In this document: piece after piece, positions 25,253-33,867 of the stretch
Layout: every line of letters starts with the position of its first letter
Position numbering within the stretch: position 1 is the first letter of the stretch
DNA from: Streptomyces europaeiscabiei
Lineage (GTDB): Bacteria > Actinomycetota > Actinomycetes > Streptomycetales > Streptomycetaceae
Length of the DNA: 44,223 bases
Direction: 5' to 3'
Assembly: GCF_001550375.1 (NCBI RefSeq)
Contig: NZ_LRTR01000787.1
Location: forward strand, 1 to 44,223
Translations under genes and position numbers: made by a program
Notes under the pieces: generated by a model
Database searches by the model: none
Told to the model about the DNA's origin: nothing
The model's input: the letters and a program-made list of their open reading frames with translations, nothing else

Positions 25253-25585
25253 TCAGCCACCGGCCACGTAGACCTTTCGCAGGGCTGAGCGGACCTCCCA
25301 CTCGGTCCGCTCACCTGCGTGCAGGCGGACGACGGCGCCGGGGGTCAGCTCGATGCTCTCGCCGCTCTCGAAGCGCAGGGTCGCGTCTCCCTCGACCACC
25401 ACGAAGACCTCGTCGGCCTCGACGTCGCGGACCGTGCCGACCGTCAACGTCCACAGTCCGAATTCCGTGCCCCCGAGCTGGCCGAGAGTCTTCGCGGCTG
25501 CCACCGGGCTTCCGGCGAGGACGTCGTGCTCGTCCAGCGGCAGCGGGGCGAGTTCGACCTCGTGTGCGTTGACGCAACGGTCCAT
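25253..25585 (-). CDS. Cupin-domain protein
   Basis: This is a 110-aa single-domain protein. The ATG at 25585 (MDRCVNAHEVELAPLPLDEH) has GGACGGAG upstream and is preferred over an earlier start. The barrel contains FGLWTLTVGTVRDVEADEVF, VVVEGDATLRF and IELTPGAVVRLHAGERTEWE, ending VRSALRKVYVAGG. This is the shape of the DUF861/(S)-ureidoglycine-aminohydrolase-like cupins. The first cupin motif keeps Glu in DEVFVVVEGDATL, but the usual His pair is replaced, so metal binding may be weak or absent. The function is unknown. The TetR remnant begins just beyond its start on the other strand. Confidence 0.75.
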   Translation of the reverse strand: MDRCVNAHEVELAPLPLDEHDVLAGSPVAAAKTLGQLGGTEFGLWTLTVGTVRDVEADEVFVVVEGDATLRFESGESIELTPGAVVRLHAGERTEWEVRSALRKVYVAGG

Positions 25586-25613
25586 CACGACTCCGTCCCT
25601 CGGGATCCAAGAT

Positions 25614-25892
25614 CTGTCAGCCACATTCGATCACGAGGTATACGGTGCGGACGTGCACGTGCCGTACGGGCGCGCGGCCCTGCGCATCGAGGAAATGGGC
25701 GCGGAGCCCGTCGCCACCTACGCCGGATGGCTGCAGCTCGTCCGGGACGGCGTACGAACTGCCGTGGACGCGGGCTTGATCCGCGAGCCGGACGACATCG
25801 ACGGAGAACGCGTCGGCGCCACCACGCCGGACCTGGCCGACTGCCTCTCTCGATTGCCCGGAGATCGCCCACTGGCCACCGCCACCGGATGA
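25614..25892 (+). pseudogene. C-terminal remnant of a TetR-type regulator
   Basis: The frame reads LSATFDHEVYGADVHVPYGR, AALRIEEMGAEPVATYAGWL and QLVRDGVRTAVDAGLIREPD, then DIDGERVG. This resembles the ligand-binding half of TetR regulators, especially the gamma-butyrolactone-receptor-like group (a hydrophobic helix, then a YxxW motif before a helix ending AGLIR). There is no DNA-binding half or start upstream, and the end after VGATTPDLADCL seems to have changed frame. It is probably a relic. The subgroup is a tentative recall. Confidence 0.4.
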
Positions 25893-26082
25893 CCCACCAC
25901 CGCGTCACCGGCGCCGGACAGGACATGAGCCGAAGACGACTTCCGATCGATCACGTCGCGAAATCACTTCACGGTGACTAGGCGAGGCGAGTCCTCGCGG
26001 CGCACATAGGCTCAGGGCGCGCGGTTGACCGGAGACGCGTCGGGCCTGTGCCCGAGCAATTCGACGAAGGGAACGTCCCGTT

Positions 26083-26685
26083 GTGACGGATTCTCACGAA
26101 GCGGAAGTCCTGGCCCGGATCACCAAGGGTCTCGTCTACACCGAGTCGGAAGCTGCCTTTCAGGCCCCTCGGCGCCGCACGGAGCAGATCTTCGAGTACA
26201 ACCACACACCACCGGGCGAAACGGAGAAGCGTCGCTCGCTGCTCGTCGCGATCCTCGGCTCGGTCGGTGAACGCACGGTACTGCTGCCGCCGTTCCACGC
26301 CGGGTTCGGCAGCAACGTCCATATCGGCGACGACTTCTTCGGGAACGTGAACCTGACGTTCGTCGACGACGTGGACATCCGCATAGGCAACGATGTCATG
26401 ATCGCTCCCAGCGTGACACTGAGCACGACGGGACACCCGGTGCATCCCTCGCGGCGTGCTGACTTCGGACGGTTCTCCGAACCGATCGTGATCGAGGACA
26501 AGGTGTGGATCGGCAGCAACGCGGTGGTCCTGCCCGGCGTCCGTATCGGATACGGGTCGGTCATCGGCGCAGGCAGCGTCGTCAGCCGCAGCATTCCCCC
26601 GATGACCGTCGCGATCGGAACACCCTGCCGGGTGGTCCGCGATATCACGGACGAGGACCTCACCACCCGTACGGCCGGCAGTTGA
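26083..26685 (+). CDS. Maltose/galactoside-type O-acetyltransferase
   Basis: This is a 200-aa left-handed beta-helix enzyme. The GTG at 26083 (VTDSHEAEVLARITKGLVYT) is supported by AAGGGA about 10 bases upstream. An N-terminal Mac domain is followed by hexapeptide repeats: VHIGDDFFGNVNLTFVDD, IRIGNDVMIAPSVTLSTTG with the catalytic His in TTGHPVHPSRRADFG, and then VWIGSNAVVLPGVRIGYG and SVIGAGSVVSRSIPPMTVAI. The end, GTPCRVVRDITDED, is typical of MAT/LacA proteins that acetylate sugars with acetyl-CoA as trimers. The sugar is unknown. It appears complete and monocistronic. Confidence 0.9.
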   Translation: MTDSHEAEVLARITKGLVYTESEAAFQAPRRRTEQIFEYNHTPPGETEKRRSLLVAILGSVGERTVLLPPFHAGFGSNVHIGDDFFGNVNLTFVDDVDIRIGNDVMIAPSVTLSTTGHPVHPSRRADFGRFSEPIVIEDKVWIGSNAVVLPGVRIGYGSVIGAGSVVSRSIPPMTVAIGTPCRVVRDITDEDLTTRTAGS

Positions 26686-26847
26686 TGCACTGCTCGACGG
26701 TAGTGCGCTGCCTGTAGGGGTCGGGGTTCCGATCTTCGTTCGCATGGGCCCGGTCGATCCCGCGCAGCCGGTACGGAGTGCCGCTCTCTCCGGACGTGCG
26801 CCCCCCGGCGGCGCGGGTGTCCGCAGCCGGCCGGCTGGTTGAAGGGT

Positions 26848-28242
26848 TCAGTCGGTGATGACCAGCAGGTCCTTCTCTTCGGTCTGCCAGCGGACGCCGA
26901 TGGCCCCGTCGGCGACGTGGAGGTCGAGGACGGTGCTGGAGTCGACCTTCTTGGGGGTGGTCAGGGCCGGCAGCCGCAGGGTGTGGAGCAGGCGTCCGGT
27001 GTGTGCGTCGAGGACGAGGAGGTCGGCGTCGGTCAGGGTGTCGGCGTCCACATATGCGAAGTCCGTCTGGCGCACGACGTACAAGCGGCCGTCGGCGATC
27101 ACGGGAACGCCGTACGCCTGGCGGGACGGAGCGCGCAGCTTCCAGAGCAGGTGTCCGTCCTGCGTGTCGTAGCCGCTCAGGAGAGTGTTCGCGTCGAAAG
27201 CGTAGAACTCGGGGTCGATGGGCGACACCACGACGCCATCGCCGGCGGCGCTCAGCCAGTTCTCCTTCACGGAGAGTTCGGCGCGTCGAGATGCGCCCGA
27301 ACGGTTCACGTCGAGCAGGTCGATGCGCTGCGTGGGCTGGTACGGGTCAAGGGCCACCAGTGTGTTCTCGTCGCCCTTGAGGAGGTCGTCCGCGCTGGAG
27401 CGTTGCTGCCAGAGGGCGTCGCCGCTGCGGTTGTCGATGCCGAGCAGAATGCCGAAGCTTTTGTCGACGTCGACCTCGATCTCCGGCGAGAAATCGTCTG
27501 GATCGATGCGCTGCTTCTTGGTGGTCAGCGTGTCGCAGCTCACCAGAACGGCGCTCAGGCGATCCGGAAACTCATACACCGCCTTGACGGGCGTCTCGTC
27601 GCACGACCCGCCCGAAAGGTGCGGCCGAACCGTCCACAGGGTCCGGCCATCGCGCTCGGCGAAGGCGCGTACCCCGCCCGGCACTTCGGTGACGACCTGA
27701 CCGCCGACGACCTGCCCGAGCCTGGTCCGATCACTCACGGCACCCGGTATCCGCGTGTGCCACAGTGGCTTGCCCGTCCGAAGGTCCACGGCGGTGATTC
27801 CCCCGTCGGAGAACCAGACAACCACGGTGCGTTCCGACGCCTTGAACCACGTGTCCCAAATGTCCTTGCTCCGGCGCTCGTAACGCCAGTACTGCTTGCC
27901 GGTCCGCAGGTTCACCGCCCGCACACCGGTGTCCGTCGACCGTATGCCCAGTCCATGCACCATGGCCTCGTTGGTCGTCGTAGGACGGGTGACATGGTCG
28001 GGCGCGGTCGGCGCCCGCGTTCCGAACGCGACGGGAAGCGCGCCCTGCGCGCCGGTCACCAGGTCGCGCTTCGCGTTCGACGGCTCGGATGCCTCCGATG
28101 GACTTGAGGACTCCGACTGCGCATACCATCGCGCCAATGGAACGAGCAGCATGATCGCCGCGCTGACGGCCATCAGGGTGAGGCCTGCCAACCTCCGCCA
28201 CTCCGTGCGATCCATCCGCCCAGCCAGTCCCGCACGAATCAT
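26848..28242 (-). CDS. Membrane-anchored PQQ-like beta-propeller protein
   Basis: This is a 464-aa protein. After a short basic start (MIRAGLAGRMDRTEWRRLAG) a single helix LTLMAVSAAIMLLVPLARW anchors it, and a Ser/Glu-rich linker leads to an outside domain. That domain has repeated PQQ-blade motifs: VRAVNLRTGKQYWRYERR, ITAVDLRTGKPLWHTRIP, VRAFAERDGRTLWTVRP, LLGIDNRSGDALWQQRS and DTQDGHLLWKLRAP. A further blade contains LLVLDAHTGRLLHTLRL. Cofactor binding is not implied, because many such proteins are structural or sensory. Two Cys (GSCDETP and SCDTL) may form an external disulfide. It is one of three propeller-like genes within 5 kb. Confidence 0.85.
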   Translation of the reverse strand: MIRAGLAGRMDRTEWRRLAGLTLMAVSAAIMLLVPLARWYAQSESSSPSEASEPSNAKRDLVTGAQGALPVAFGTRAPTAPDHVTRPTTTNEAMVHGLGIRSTDTGVRAVNLRTGKQYWRYERRSKDIWDTWFKASERTVVVWFSDGGITAVDLRTGKPLWHTRIPGAVSDRTRLGQVVGGQVVTEVPGGVRAFAERDGRTLWTVRPHLSGGSCDETPVKAVYEFPDRLSAVLVSCDTLTTKKQRIDPDDFSPEIEVDVDKSFGILLGIDNRSGDALWQQRSSADDLLKGDENTLVALDPYQPTQRIDLLDVNRSGASRRAELSVKENWLSAAGDGVVVSPIDPEFYAFDANTLLSGYDTQDGHLLWKLRAPSRQAYGVPVIADGRLYVVRQTDFAYVDADTLTDADLLVLDAHTGRLLHTLRLPALTTPKKVDSSTVLDLHVADGAIGVRWQTEEKDLLVITD

Positions 28243-28339
28243 CGCAGCCCCCCGACGGCAACCGCCCTGATCACCACGACCCGACGGATGAAGAATCCTC
28301 TCCCCTGTGCGGCCCGACAGGCAAGTAAGCCGCCGGTTA

Positions 28340-28978
28340 TTACATGAAGGACGCGGTCGCCGTCGAGTGGACGTCGTAGGTCAGGTGCGTCGCGGTCGAT
28401 GTCGAGGTCACACTCCGCTGTACCAGCGTGCGCGGCGCTCCCCCGGTGAACAGTGGTGTGCCGGCGCCCAGCACGGCGGGGGCAAGGTGCAGCGTCAGCA
28501 CGTCGACCAGGCCGGCGTCGAGCGCCGAGCCGATCGTGGCGCCGCCGCCCATGAGGACCACGTCGAGGTCCGTGCCGCTCTCCGACGACGCCGCTTCGGC
28601 GCGCTCACGCGCGGCGGTGACGGCGTCGGACAGCCCCGTGGTGACGAACGTCCAGTCGAGGCCGGTGAGCCGCACCGACTCCGGTGGTGATCTCGTCACG
28701 ACGACGAACGCGGGTTTGCCTACCTCGCCGGCGCCGTAGCCGGTCGTGTCGTCCCAGCCGTTCGGCCCGTCGACCACGTCGAAGAGCCGACGGCCGAGGA
28801 CGACGGCGCCCGAGCGGGCGGTCGCCTCGCGCAGGACCCGGCGGTCGTCGGGGTCGTCGGAGAACGCCCAGGTGTGCAGGGCCTCGCCGCCGGTGCCCAG
28901 ACCGTTGTCCGGTCCTGGGTCGGGTCCGGTGACGAAGCCGTCGAGGGAGACCGAGATGTCAGCGATGATGCGAGTCAT
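28340..28978 (-). CDS. RibD C-terminal / dihydrofolate-reductase-family protein
   Basis: This is a 212-aa cytosolic protein starting MTRIIADISVSLDGFVTGPD. The fold is shown by ISVSLDGFVTGPDPGPDNGL at the N-terminus, SGAVVLGRRLFDVVDGPNGW, KPAFVVVTRSP and LDVVLMGGGATIGSALDAGL, followed by LHLAPAVLGAGTPLF. These are the NADPH-binding and substrate strands of the RibD_C (DUF-type DHFR-like) family in actinomycetes. The role is not folate or riboflavin synthesis in most such paralogs; the reaction is unassigned. It is on the same strand as the PQQ-like gene, whose start lies 97 bases beyond this stop. Confidence 0.9.
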   Translation of the reverse strand: MTRIIADISVSLDGFVTGPDPGPDNGLGTGGEALHTWAFSDDPDDRRVLREATARSGAVVLGRRLFDVVDGPNGWDDTTGYGAGEVGKPAFVVVTRSPPESVRLTGLDWTFVTTGLSDAVTAARERAEAASSESGTDLDVVLMGGGATIGSALDAGLVDVLTLHLAPAVLGAGTPLFTGGAPRTLVQRSVTSTSTATHLTYDVHSTATASFM

Positions 28979-29225
28979 ACCAGGGCAGACCGGATCGGCC
29001 GCCCGAACTCATCGGTCACGCATGAAGCGCGTGGCGGAGTTCGGTCGGCACCGGCTGTGCCGTGCGCGAGGTTCACCGGCGAGCGGAGCGGCGTGGCGGT
29101 GCCGTCGTCCTGCCACAGCAGTCGATCCGCCGCAGCAGTCGATCTGCGCGTGCGGCCTCGGCGACCGCGTTGTCGGTGGCTCCTCGTAGGGTGACCGCAA
29201 GATCCCTTCGTCCGTCGGAGAACCC

Positions 29226-30365
29226 GTGACCGCATCGGCTCGTCTCGTCGCCACGCTCGCCGCCCCGCTTGCCTCCGGCGACACCGATGCTCCGTATGTG
29301 GAGCACTGGCCGGGGAAGCGGCTGCTGGTACAGCGCGGCGACACCGAGCTGGTGGTGCGGGACCTGGATCAGCCGGCCACCGAGTCGGGAGAGGCCGTGC
29401 AGGTCCACTTCCCGGCGCCCTGGCCACGCCGGTTCGGTGGGTGCGCGGTGGCGCCGACGCTGGATCTGGTGGTCTTCACCGGGGTGCACACACTGCGGGC
29501 GATGGACCGGACCGGAGCGGTTCGGTGGGAGATTCGGCACCGCTGCTGGGCCGACATGGGCCGCGAGCCGCACGGGACGCACGGGACGGGGACGCACGAG
29601 TCGTACGACGAGTACGCGGACAGCAGGGACCATCGCCATGCGAGCAGTGGATCGGCTGGGTTCTCGGCGGACGGAACCTTGGTCTGGGCCCATGTCCGCG
29701 GGCCTCTGACCGAGGAACACCCGGAACGGGGAGCGGCCGATCCCTGGGCGGAGGAATGGCTGGTCATCGACGCTGCGCAGGGGCGAGTGCTCGCACGGGC
29801 CGATGCGCGGGCAACCGCTGCCGGGTCGGTACACGTACCGCACCCGGATCCGAGCCAGATGGGCCTGTCCATCGGGGAAGGCCAGGACGGCGCACCGCTG
29901 CGGTGGGGACGCTGGGACGGCCGGACGTTCTCCGTCTCGTACTTCGGGGACGAGGACAGGATTCTCATGGCGGTGAGCCCGTCCGGAGACCGTCTCCTGA
30001 CGGTGTCCCACGATCAGGACATCCTCGCCGTGCACCGTGTCGCCGACGGTTCCGTGGAAGCCGAGCTGAGCGTCGACGTCGTTCCGGGGCACCCCGAGGC
30101 GGACGCGAACGACGACGAGGTCGAGGCCTTCTGGGACTACGAGGGAGGCTTCATCGACGAGAGCATCGGCATCACCGGCACGGTCGAAAGCGACGAGGAG
30201 AGCGGGGAGGGCCGGCACTGGCTCGTCGACCTGCCCCGGATACGGCTAACGGACCAGGTCGCGTACCCCTACCCGGTCTCCGGTCTGCCAAGGGCACTTG
30301 GCAACGGCACTTGGTACACCGTCTCCAAGACCGACAACACCCTGCGCGTATGGCGCCTGCAGTGA
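29226..30365 (+). CDS. Cytosolic WD-like propeller protein
   Basis: This is a 379-aa protein without signal or membrane segment. It starts at the GTG at 29226 (VTASARLVATLAAPLASGDT), with GGAG 7 bases before. Strand-turn repeats include KRLLVQRGDTELVVRDLDQP, VAPTLDLVVFTGVHTLRAMD, GFSADGTLVWAHVRGPL, MAVSPSGDRLLTVSHDQDIL and WYTVSKTDNTLRVWRLQ at the end. The SPSGDRLLTV and NTLRVWRL parts are of WD40 type. A highly acidic loop (ANDDEVEAF and ESDEESGEG) sits near residues 290-330. The function is unknown; a scaffold or sensor is a guess. It is divergent from the RibD-like gene and convergent with the lipoprotein gene. Confidence 0.7.
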   Translation: MTASARLVATLAAPLASGDTDAPYVEHWPGKRLLVQRGDTELVVRDLDQPATESGEAVQVHFPAPWPRRFGGCAVAPTLDLVVFTGVHTLRAMDRTGAVRWEIRHRCWADMGREPHGTHGTGTHESYDEYADSRDHRHASSGSAGFSADGTLVWAHVRGPLTEEHPERGAADPWAEEWLVIDAAQGRVLARADARATAAGSVHVPHPDPSQMGLSIGEGQDGAPLRWGRWDGRTFSVSYFGDEDRILMAVSPSGDRLLTVSHDQDILAVHRVADGSVEAELSVDVVPGHPEADANDDEVEAFWDYEGGFIDESIGITGTVESDEESGEGRHWLVDLPRIRLTDQVAYPYPVSGLPRALGNGTWYTVSKTDNTLRVWRLQ

Positions 30366-30597
30366 GCCGGAGACCGCAGGCAGCCGAGGATTCGTCGAGC
30401 GCGACCCGCTTCCCGAGGGGGCAAGAGCCGGTCGGCCCGCCGCCGCCACAGCCGGACGAGCCCAGGACGTCACCGGTCGACGCGCAGGACGAGCAGAGAC
30501 ACGCAGAGCCCGCAGACCGAACAGAGCCGAGCACTCGTTCGCGAGCCGGGCGAATGCGTGCACTCCCCCGCTCCCCCGTGCGACCGCTGCCCACCTG

Positions 30598-31749
30598 CTA
30601 CCCGCGCTCCTCGTAGCGCTGCCACTCACGTCCGCCGTCGCGTGAGGTCCACAGCCCTTCGCCGTTCACCAGGTCGTACGTCGCCGTCGTCGCGTCCGCG
30701 ATGCCGTAGAGCGTCGCGCCGTCGACGGTGAGCGACGTGAATGTCACCGGTGTCTTCAGTTCGTGGAAGGCGCTGTTGGTGCGGTCGGCGGCGAGCCAGT
30801 AGCGGCCGCCCTCCTCGCCGACGAGCAGCCGCCCGTCCGCAAGCACCTCCAGGACCAGCGACTCCTGGCCACGATCCAGGTCCTTCCAGGGAATGCCGCC
30901 GGCGAGAACCGTCTGCCAGCGCTCGCCGCCGTCCGAAGTCACCAACAGGCCGCGCACACCCTCGTCCAAGGCGAGGGCCAGCGCCGCGGTGCCACCCCGC
31001 GCGGCGATGCTGTCCCCCGCGTAGGGCTGCGGGACGGCCTTGGAGCCCAGGGTGCGACCGTCGCGCTGCCACACGACCCGGTGGGGGTCGTCGGTCAGGG
31101 ACTGCCCCAGGCTCCAGATCGTGCCCTGTTCGTCGACGGCGAAGCTGATGGCGTCGTCCGGCACTTCGGCCGGGTGCGCCGCGGTGCGCGTGGCGGGGCG
31201 GTAGATGAGGGTCGGCTCCAGTTCGGCGAGCAGGATGTCGCCGGGGCGGGAACGCAACGGGGTCTCGGTGACGACGACCCGGTGCCGCTTGCCGCGTACA
31301 TCCAGGGCGTACGCACCCTCGTTCCCGTCGCCCGGCGGTACCCGCACGTAGCCCCCGTGCACCCCCTTGAACGCGGTCCGCACCGCCTCCGCGTCCGTGT
31401 GTTCCGCGTGCTCGGCGACGGTACGGCCCTCGGGGTCGACGATGCGCCAGGCAGCGGCGGCCGGCCCCTCGTCGTCCTCGACGTTGCCGGCGTCGAACGT
31501 CAGCAGCAGCGAGCCGTCACCCGCGCGGGTGACGCCGCTCGGTGCGCCGGCCGCCTCGATGACGTCACCGGGGCGCGGATGGGGGTCCTCGATGACCCGC
31601 TTGTACTTCGCCTCCCGGCCGCCGGTGCCCCCCTCGGCGGAGCCACCTTCGCCCAAGGCGCCGGGGCCACAGGCGCTCAGCGCCACCGCCGCACCCACCG
31701 CGGCCACCAACTCGACCGCCCGCCACCTGCGTTCCGTCAGCCACCCCAT
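30598..31749 (-). CDS. Lipoprotein with BNR-type propeller
   Basis: This is a 383-aa exported lipoprotein. The ATG at 31749 has GGGAGGA about 7 bases upstream; the much longer reading that begins near 32313 is rejected. The signal MGWLTERRWRAVELVAAVGA ends in the lipobox ALSAC at about residues 23-27, so the protein should be attached to the outer face of the membrane. The body has repeated blades: FAVDEQGTIWSLGQSL, GGTAALALALDEGVRGLLVT and SDGGERWQTVLAGG. A last one, LYGIADATTATYDLVNGEGL, precedes TSRDGGREWQRYE. The SDGGxxW and SRDGGxxW parts are Asp-box (BNR) repeats found in sialidase-like and sortilin-like propellers. No catalytic residues for sialidase are evident. Confidence 0.85.
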   Translation of the reverse strand: MGWLTERRWRAVELVAAVGAAVALSACGPGALGEGGSAEGGTGGREAKYKRVIEDPHPRPGDVIEAAGAPSGVTRAGDGSLLLTFDAGNVEDDEGPAAAAWRIVDPEGRTVAEHAEHTDAEAVRTAFKGVHGGYVRVPPGDGNEGAYALDVRGKRHRVVVTETPLRSRPGDILLAELEPTLIYRPATRTAAHPAEVPDDAISFAVDEQGTIWSLGQSLTDDPHRVVWQRDGRTLGSKAVPQPYAGDSIAARGGTAALALALDEGVRGLLVTSDGGERWQTVLAGGIPWKDLDRGQESLVLEVLADGRLLVGEEGGRYWLAADRTNSAFHELKTPVTFTSLTVDGATLYGIADATTATYDLVNGEGLWTSRDGGREWQRYEERG

Positions 31750-31981
31750 GGCCGCATCCTCCCATGAGGCGGCAGGCGCCCGGGCAGGAGCAGGCGCCTC
31801 TGCCACGGCTACCGACGGAGCGCACGGGAGAAGGGGACACGACCCGGCCGACCGAACAGGCAGGGCGTCCGACCTGGACGGCAGGGCCGAGGAGTCCGGT
31901 ACGGCAGTGGAACGATGAAGTTCTCGATCTTGGGCACACGGTGAAAGTGATCTTCCCATCGGTCCCATGAGGGGGCATGCC

Positions 31982-32722
31982 GTGACCACACCCGTGCGTC
32001 GTACACCGCCTGCGAACCGCCCGCGAGGGTTCGACCTTCGCTCGACCGCCGTGTTCTTCGTCCTTCTCGCCCTGGCCGTGAGCATGCTGGGCTTCGCGGC
32101 CCACACCGTGGCCGGCGCTGTCGAGCGGCGTCCCGCCTGGGTGTTGGTCCTGTTCGTGGTGGGTGTCGCGGGCTTCATGGGCCTGCGGCGCCGGCTGCAC
32201 GTGGCGAGAGCGGCCCGCCGGGCCGCGACCGCGCTCGACGAGGCGGCGAAGGAAGCCGCCGACTGTCTGGGGGATCCGTCGATTCCCCGTCCGCGTCCGG
32301 CCGCTGAGGTCACCGTCGATTACGACGCCCTGACGCCCGAGGGGTTCGAGGAGGCGATCGCCGCCCTCTGCGAACGCGACGGTTGCTTCGCCGTCGACGT
32401 CGTGGGAGGGGCCGGGGACCTGGGCGCCGATGTCGTGGCCGTGACCCCCGAGGGGAGCCGTGTCGTGATCCAGTGCAAGTACTACGGCGACTCCCACCGG
32501 GTCGGCTCCCAGGACCTGCAGCGCTTCGGCGGTACGTGCTTCACCGTCCATGAGGCCGACGTCGCCGTGCTGGTCACCACCGGCGACTTCACCGCGCCGG
32601 CACTGGAGTACGCCGAGCAGCACGGAATCGTATGCGTGGACCGGGAAGCCCTCCAGGCGTGGACGGACGGCACCGGTCCCCAGCCCTGGGAGATCCCTGT
32701 CGGAGACCGGGCAGCGAGGTAG
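31982..32722 (+). CDS. Membrane-anchored Mrr-type restriction-endonuclease-like protein
   Basis: This is a 246-aa protein. The GTG at 31982 has GAGGGGG 7 bases upstream, better than the ATG at 31967. Two membrane helices lie near the N-terminus (STAVFFVLLALAVSMLGFAA and WVLVLFVVGVAGFMGL), then a charged helix. From about residue 115 an Mrr_cat domain follows. It has TPEGFEEAIAALCERDGCFA, VDVVGGAGDLGADVVAVTP and VVIQCKYYGDSHRVGSQDLQ, then VLVTTGDFTAPALEYAEQHG and IVCVDREAL. Asp in GADVV and the Gln-x-Lys of VIQCKYY make up the PD-(D/E)xK nuclease centre. Such anchored nucleases are common in actinomycetes and may cut foreign or methylated DNA. No methylase gene is near. Confidence 0.85.
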   Translation: MTTPVRRTPPANRPRGFDLRSTAVFFVLLALAVSMLGFAAHTVAGAVERRPAWVLVLFVVGVAGFMGLRRRLHVARAARRAATALDEAAKEAADCLGDPSIPRPRPAAEVTVDYDALTPEGFEEAIAALCERDGCFAVDVVGGAGDLGADVVAVTPEGSRVVIQCKYYGDSHRVGSQDLQRFGGTCFTVHEADVAVLVTTGDFTAPALEYAEQHGIVCVDREALQAWTDGTGPQPWEIPVGDRAAR

Positions 32723-32817
32723 ACGAAGGACGGGCGCCGAGCCGAGTGGATCCACGCCGGACCGGCCGGCGCCTCTTCACCCTTCAGCGCAACGCACAAC
32801 CGGGCGTTTGGCCGCCT

Positions 32818-32834
32818 GCCGGGCCACGCCCGGC
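32818..32834. terminator. Short GC hairpin between convergent genes
   Basis: GCCGGGC-CAC-GCCCGGC is a 7-bp stem with a 3-base loop. It lies between the Mrr-type gene (stop at 32722) and the MEDS gene (stop at 32938). No T run follows. Confidence 0.35.
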
Positions 32835-32937
32835 GAGTCCGCCGTTGATCCGCTCCTGAGTCGGCTGCTGATCCCGAAGCCATGCCGTCTGCCCGACCGC
32901 CGCGAGCAGCGGCAGCCCGTCGGCGCGGGCAGGCCCG

Positions 32938-33867
32938 TCAGCGGTTCAGGTAGAAGCGGATGGTGGTGCTGTCCTGCGCGGTGTGGAGGCGTACGAGGTC
33001 GGCGATGTAGTGGACGAGCATCAGACCGCGCCCGCCCAACTGGTCGCGAGCCGGTGGCCGGCGACCCGCCAGCGGATCGGTCATCCGGCCGCGGTCGTGG
33101 ACCTCGCAGACGATCTGCTCGCTCTCGGCCCAGATCCGCAGCGTCCCCGATCCACCGCCGTGCACGACGCTGTTGGTGGTCAGCTCCGCCACCGCCAGCG
33201 TCAGATCCTGCAGCCGGTCCTCGGCGAGGCCCAGCTGCTTGGCTTCCCCGACCGCGAATGTGCGGGCCTGCGGGAGTGCTTCCGCGTCGAACGACAGGGA
33301 CGCGGCTCCGGGCGGGTACGTGAGCGGCTGGTTGTAGTGAGCGACGACCCGCTCGGGGTCGTAGGCGTCGCTGTTCAGTTCGACGCCGGTGTCGATGACG
33401 ACGGGATGGGTGGCGCGGGCGTCGGCGAGCACCTCCGGTTCCAGGCCCTCCGCGTCGTACGGGCACAGGATCGTCACCTCGCGGCCCTGGAAGGCCGCGT
33501 TGATGAGAGCCTCGTGCTGGACGCACGCCGGGTACTCCACGGCCGAGCGACCGGCCCAGATCGGTTCGCCGATGATCCTCACCCGGTCTGCGGGGTGGGC
33601 GTCGGCGAAGGCACGCAGGACGCCGGGGATGATCCGTCCCGGGTTGCGGCCCGCCCGGGTCATGTCGAGGAACGTGACCTCAGCGGCGCTCGCTCCCAAC
33701 TCGGCCTTGATCAGCTCCAGGTTGGGGCCGGGAACGGCGACCGCGACGGCCTCCCCGGCGGCCAGACCTTCCACGAGGAAGGGCACCGTGCCCGCGGTGT
33801 ACTGCTCCTTGCCCCGGTAGAACAACGCGGGGTGCACAAAGGGTCCGCTGCTGGTGGCCGTACTCAT
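32938..33867 (-). CDS. MEDS-domain sensor with HATPase anti-sigma domain (RsbA-like)
   Basis: This is a 309-aa cytosolic protein. Residues 1-175 are a MEDS sensory domain (HPALFYRGKEQYTAGTVPFL, then PGPNLELIKAELG, VRIIGEPIWAGRSAVEYPAC and ITILCPYDAE-like EVTILCPYDAEGL), known from DcmR and proposed to bind small hydrocarbons. Residues 195-309 are an RsbW-type ATPase with N-box LAVAELTTNSVVHGG, G1 box EVHDRGRMTDPL and G2 box LGGRGLMLVHYIADLV. Such ATPases bind sigma factors or phosphorylate STAS partners. It overlaps the STAS gene by 4 bases, so the two are translationally coupled and probable partners. It is divergent from the sigma gene. Confidence 0.9.
   Translation of the reverse strand: MSTATSSGPFVHPALFYRGKEQYTAGTVPFLVEGLAAGEAVAVAVPGPNLELIKAELGASAAEVTFLDMTRAGRNPGRIIPGVLRAFADAHPADRVRIIGEPIWAGRSAVEYPACVQHEALINAAFQGREVTILCPYDAEGLEPEVLADARATHPVVIDTGVELNSDAYDPERVVAHYNQPLTYPPGAASLSFDAEALPQARTFAVGEAKQLGLAEDRLQDLTLAVAELTTNSVVHGGGSGTLRIWAESEQIVCEVHDRGRMTDPLAGRRPPARDQLGGRGLMLVHYIADLVRLHTAQDSTTIRFYLNR

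Noticed and set aside
26824..26837. CAGCCGGCCGGCTG palindrome as a terminator of the PQQ-like gene
   Set aside because: It is short, has no real loop or T run, and is common in high-GC DNA.
26839..28107. Plus-strand open frame opposite the PQQ-like gene
   Set aside because: It has no recognisable domain, and the minus-strand reading has clear PQQ-type repeats and a membrane anchor.
31750..32313. N-terminal extension of the lipoprotein reading
   Set aside because: It would bury the signal peptide and lipobox; a good ribosome site precedes the ATG at 31749.
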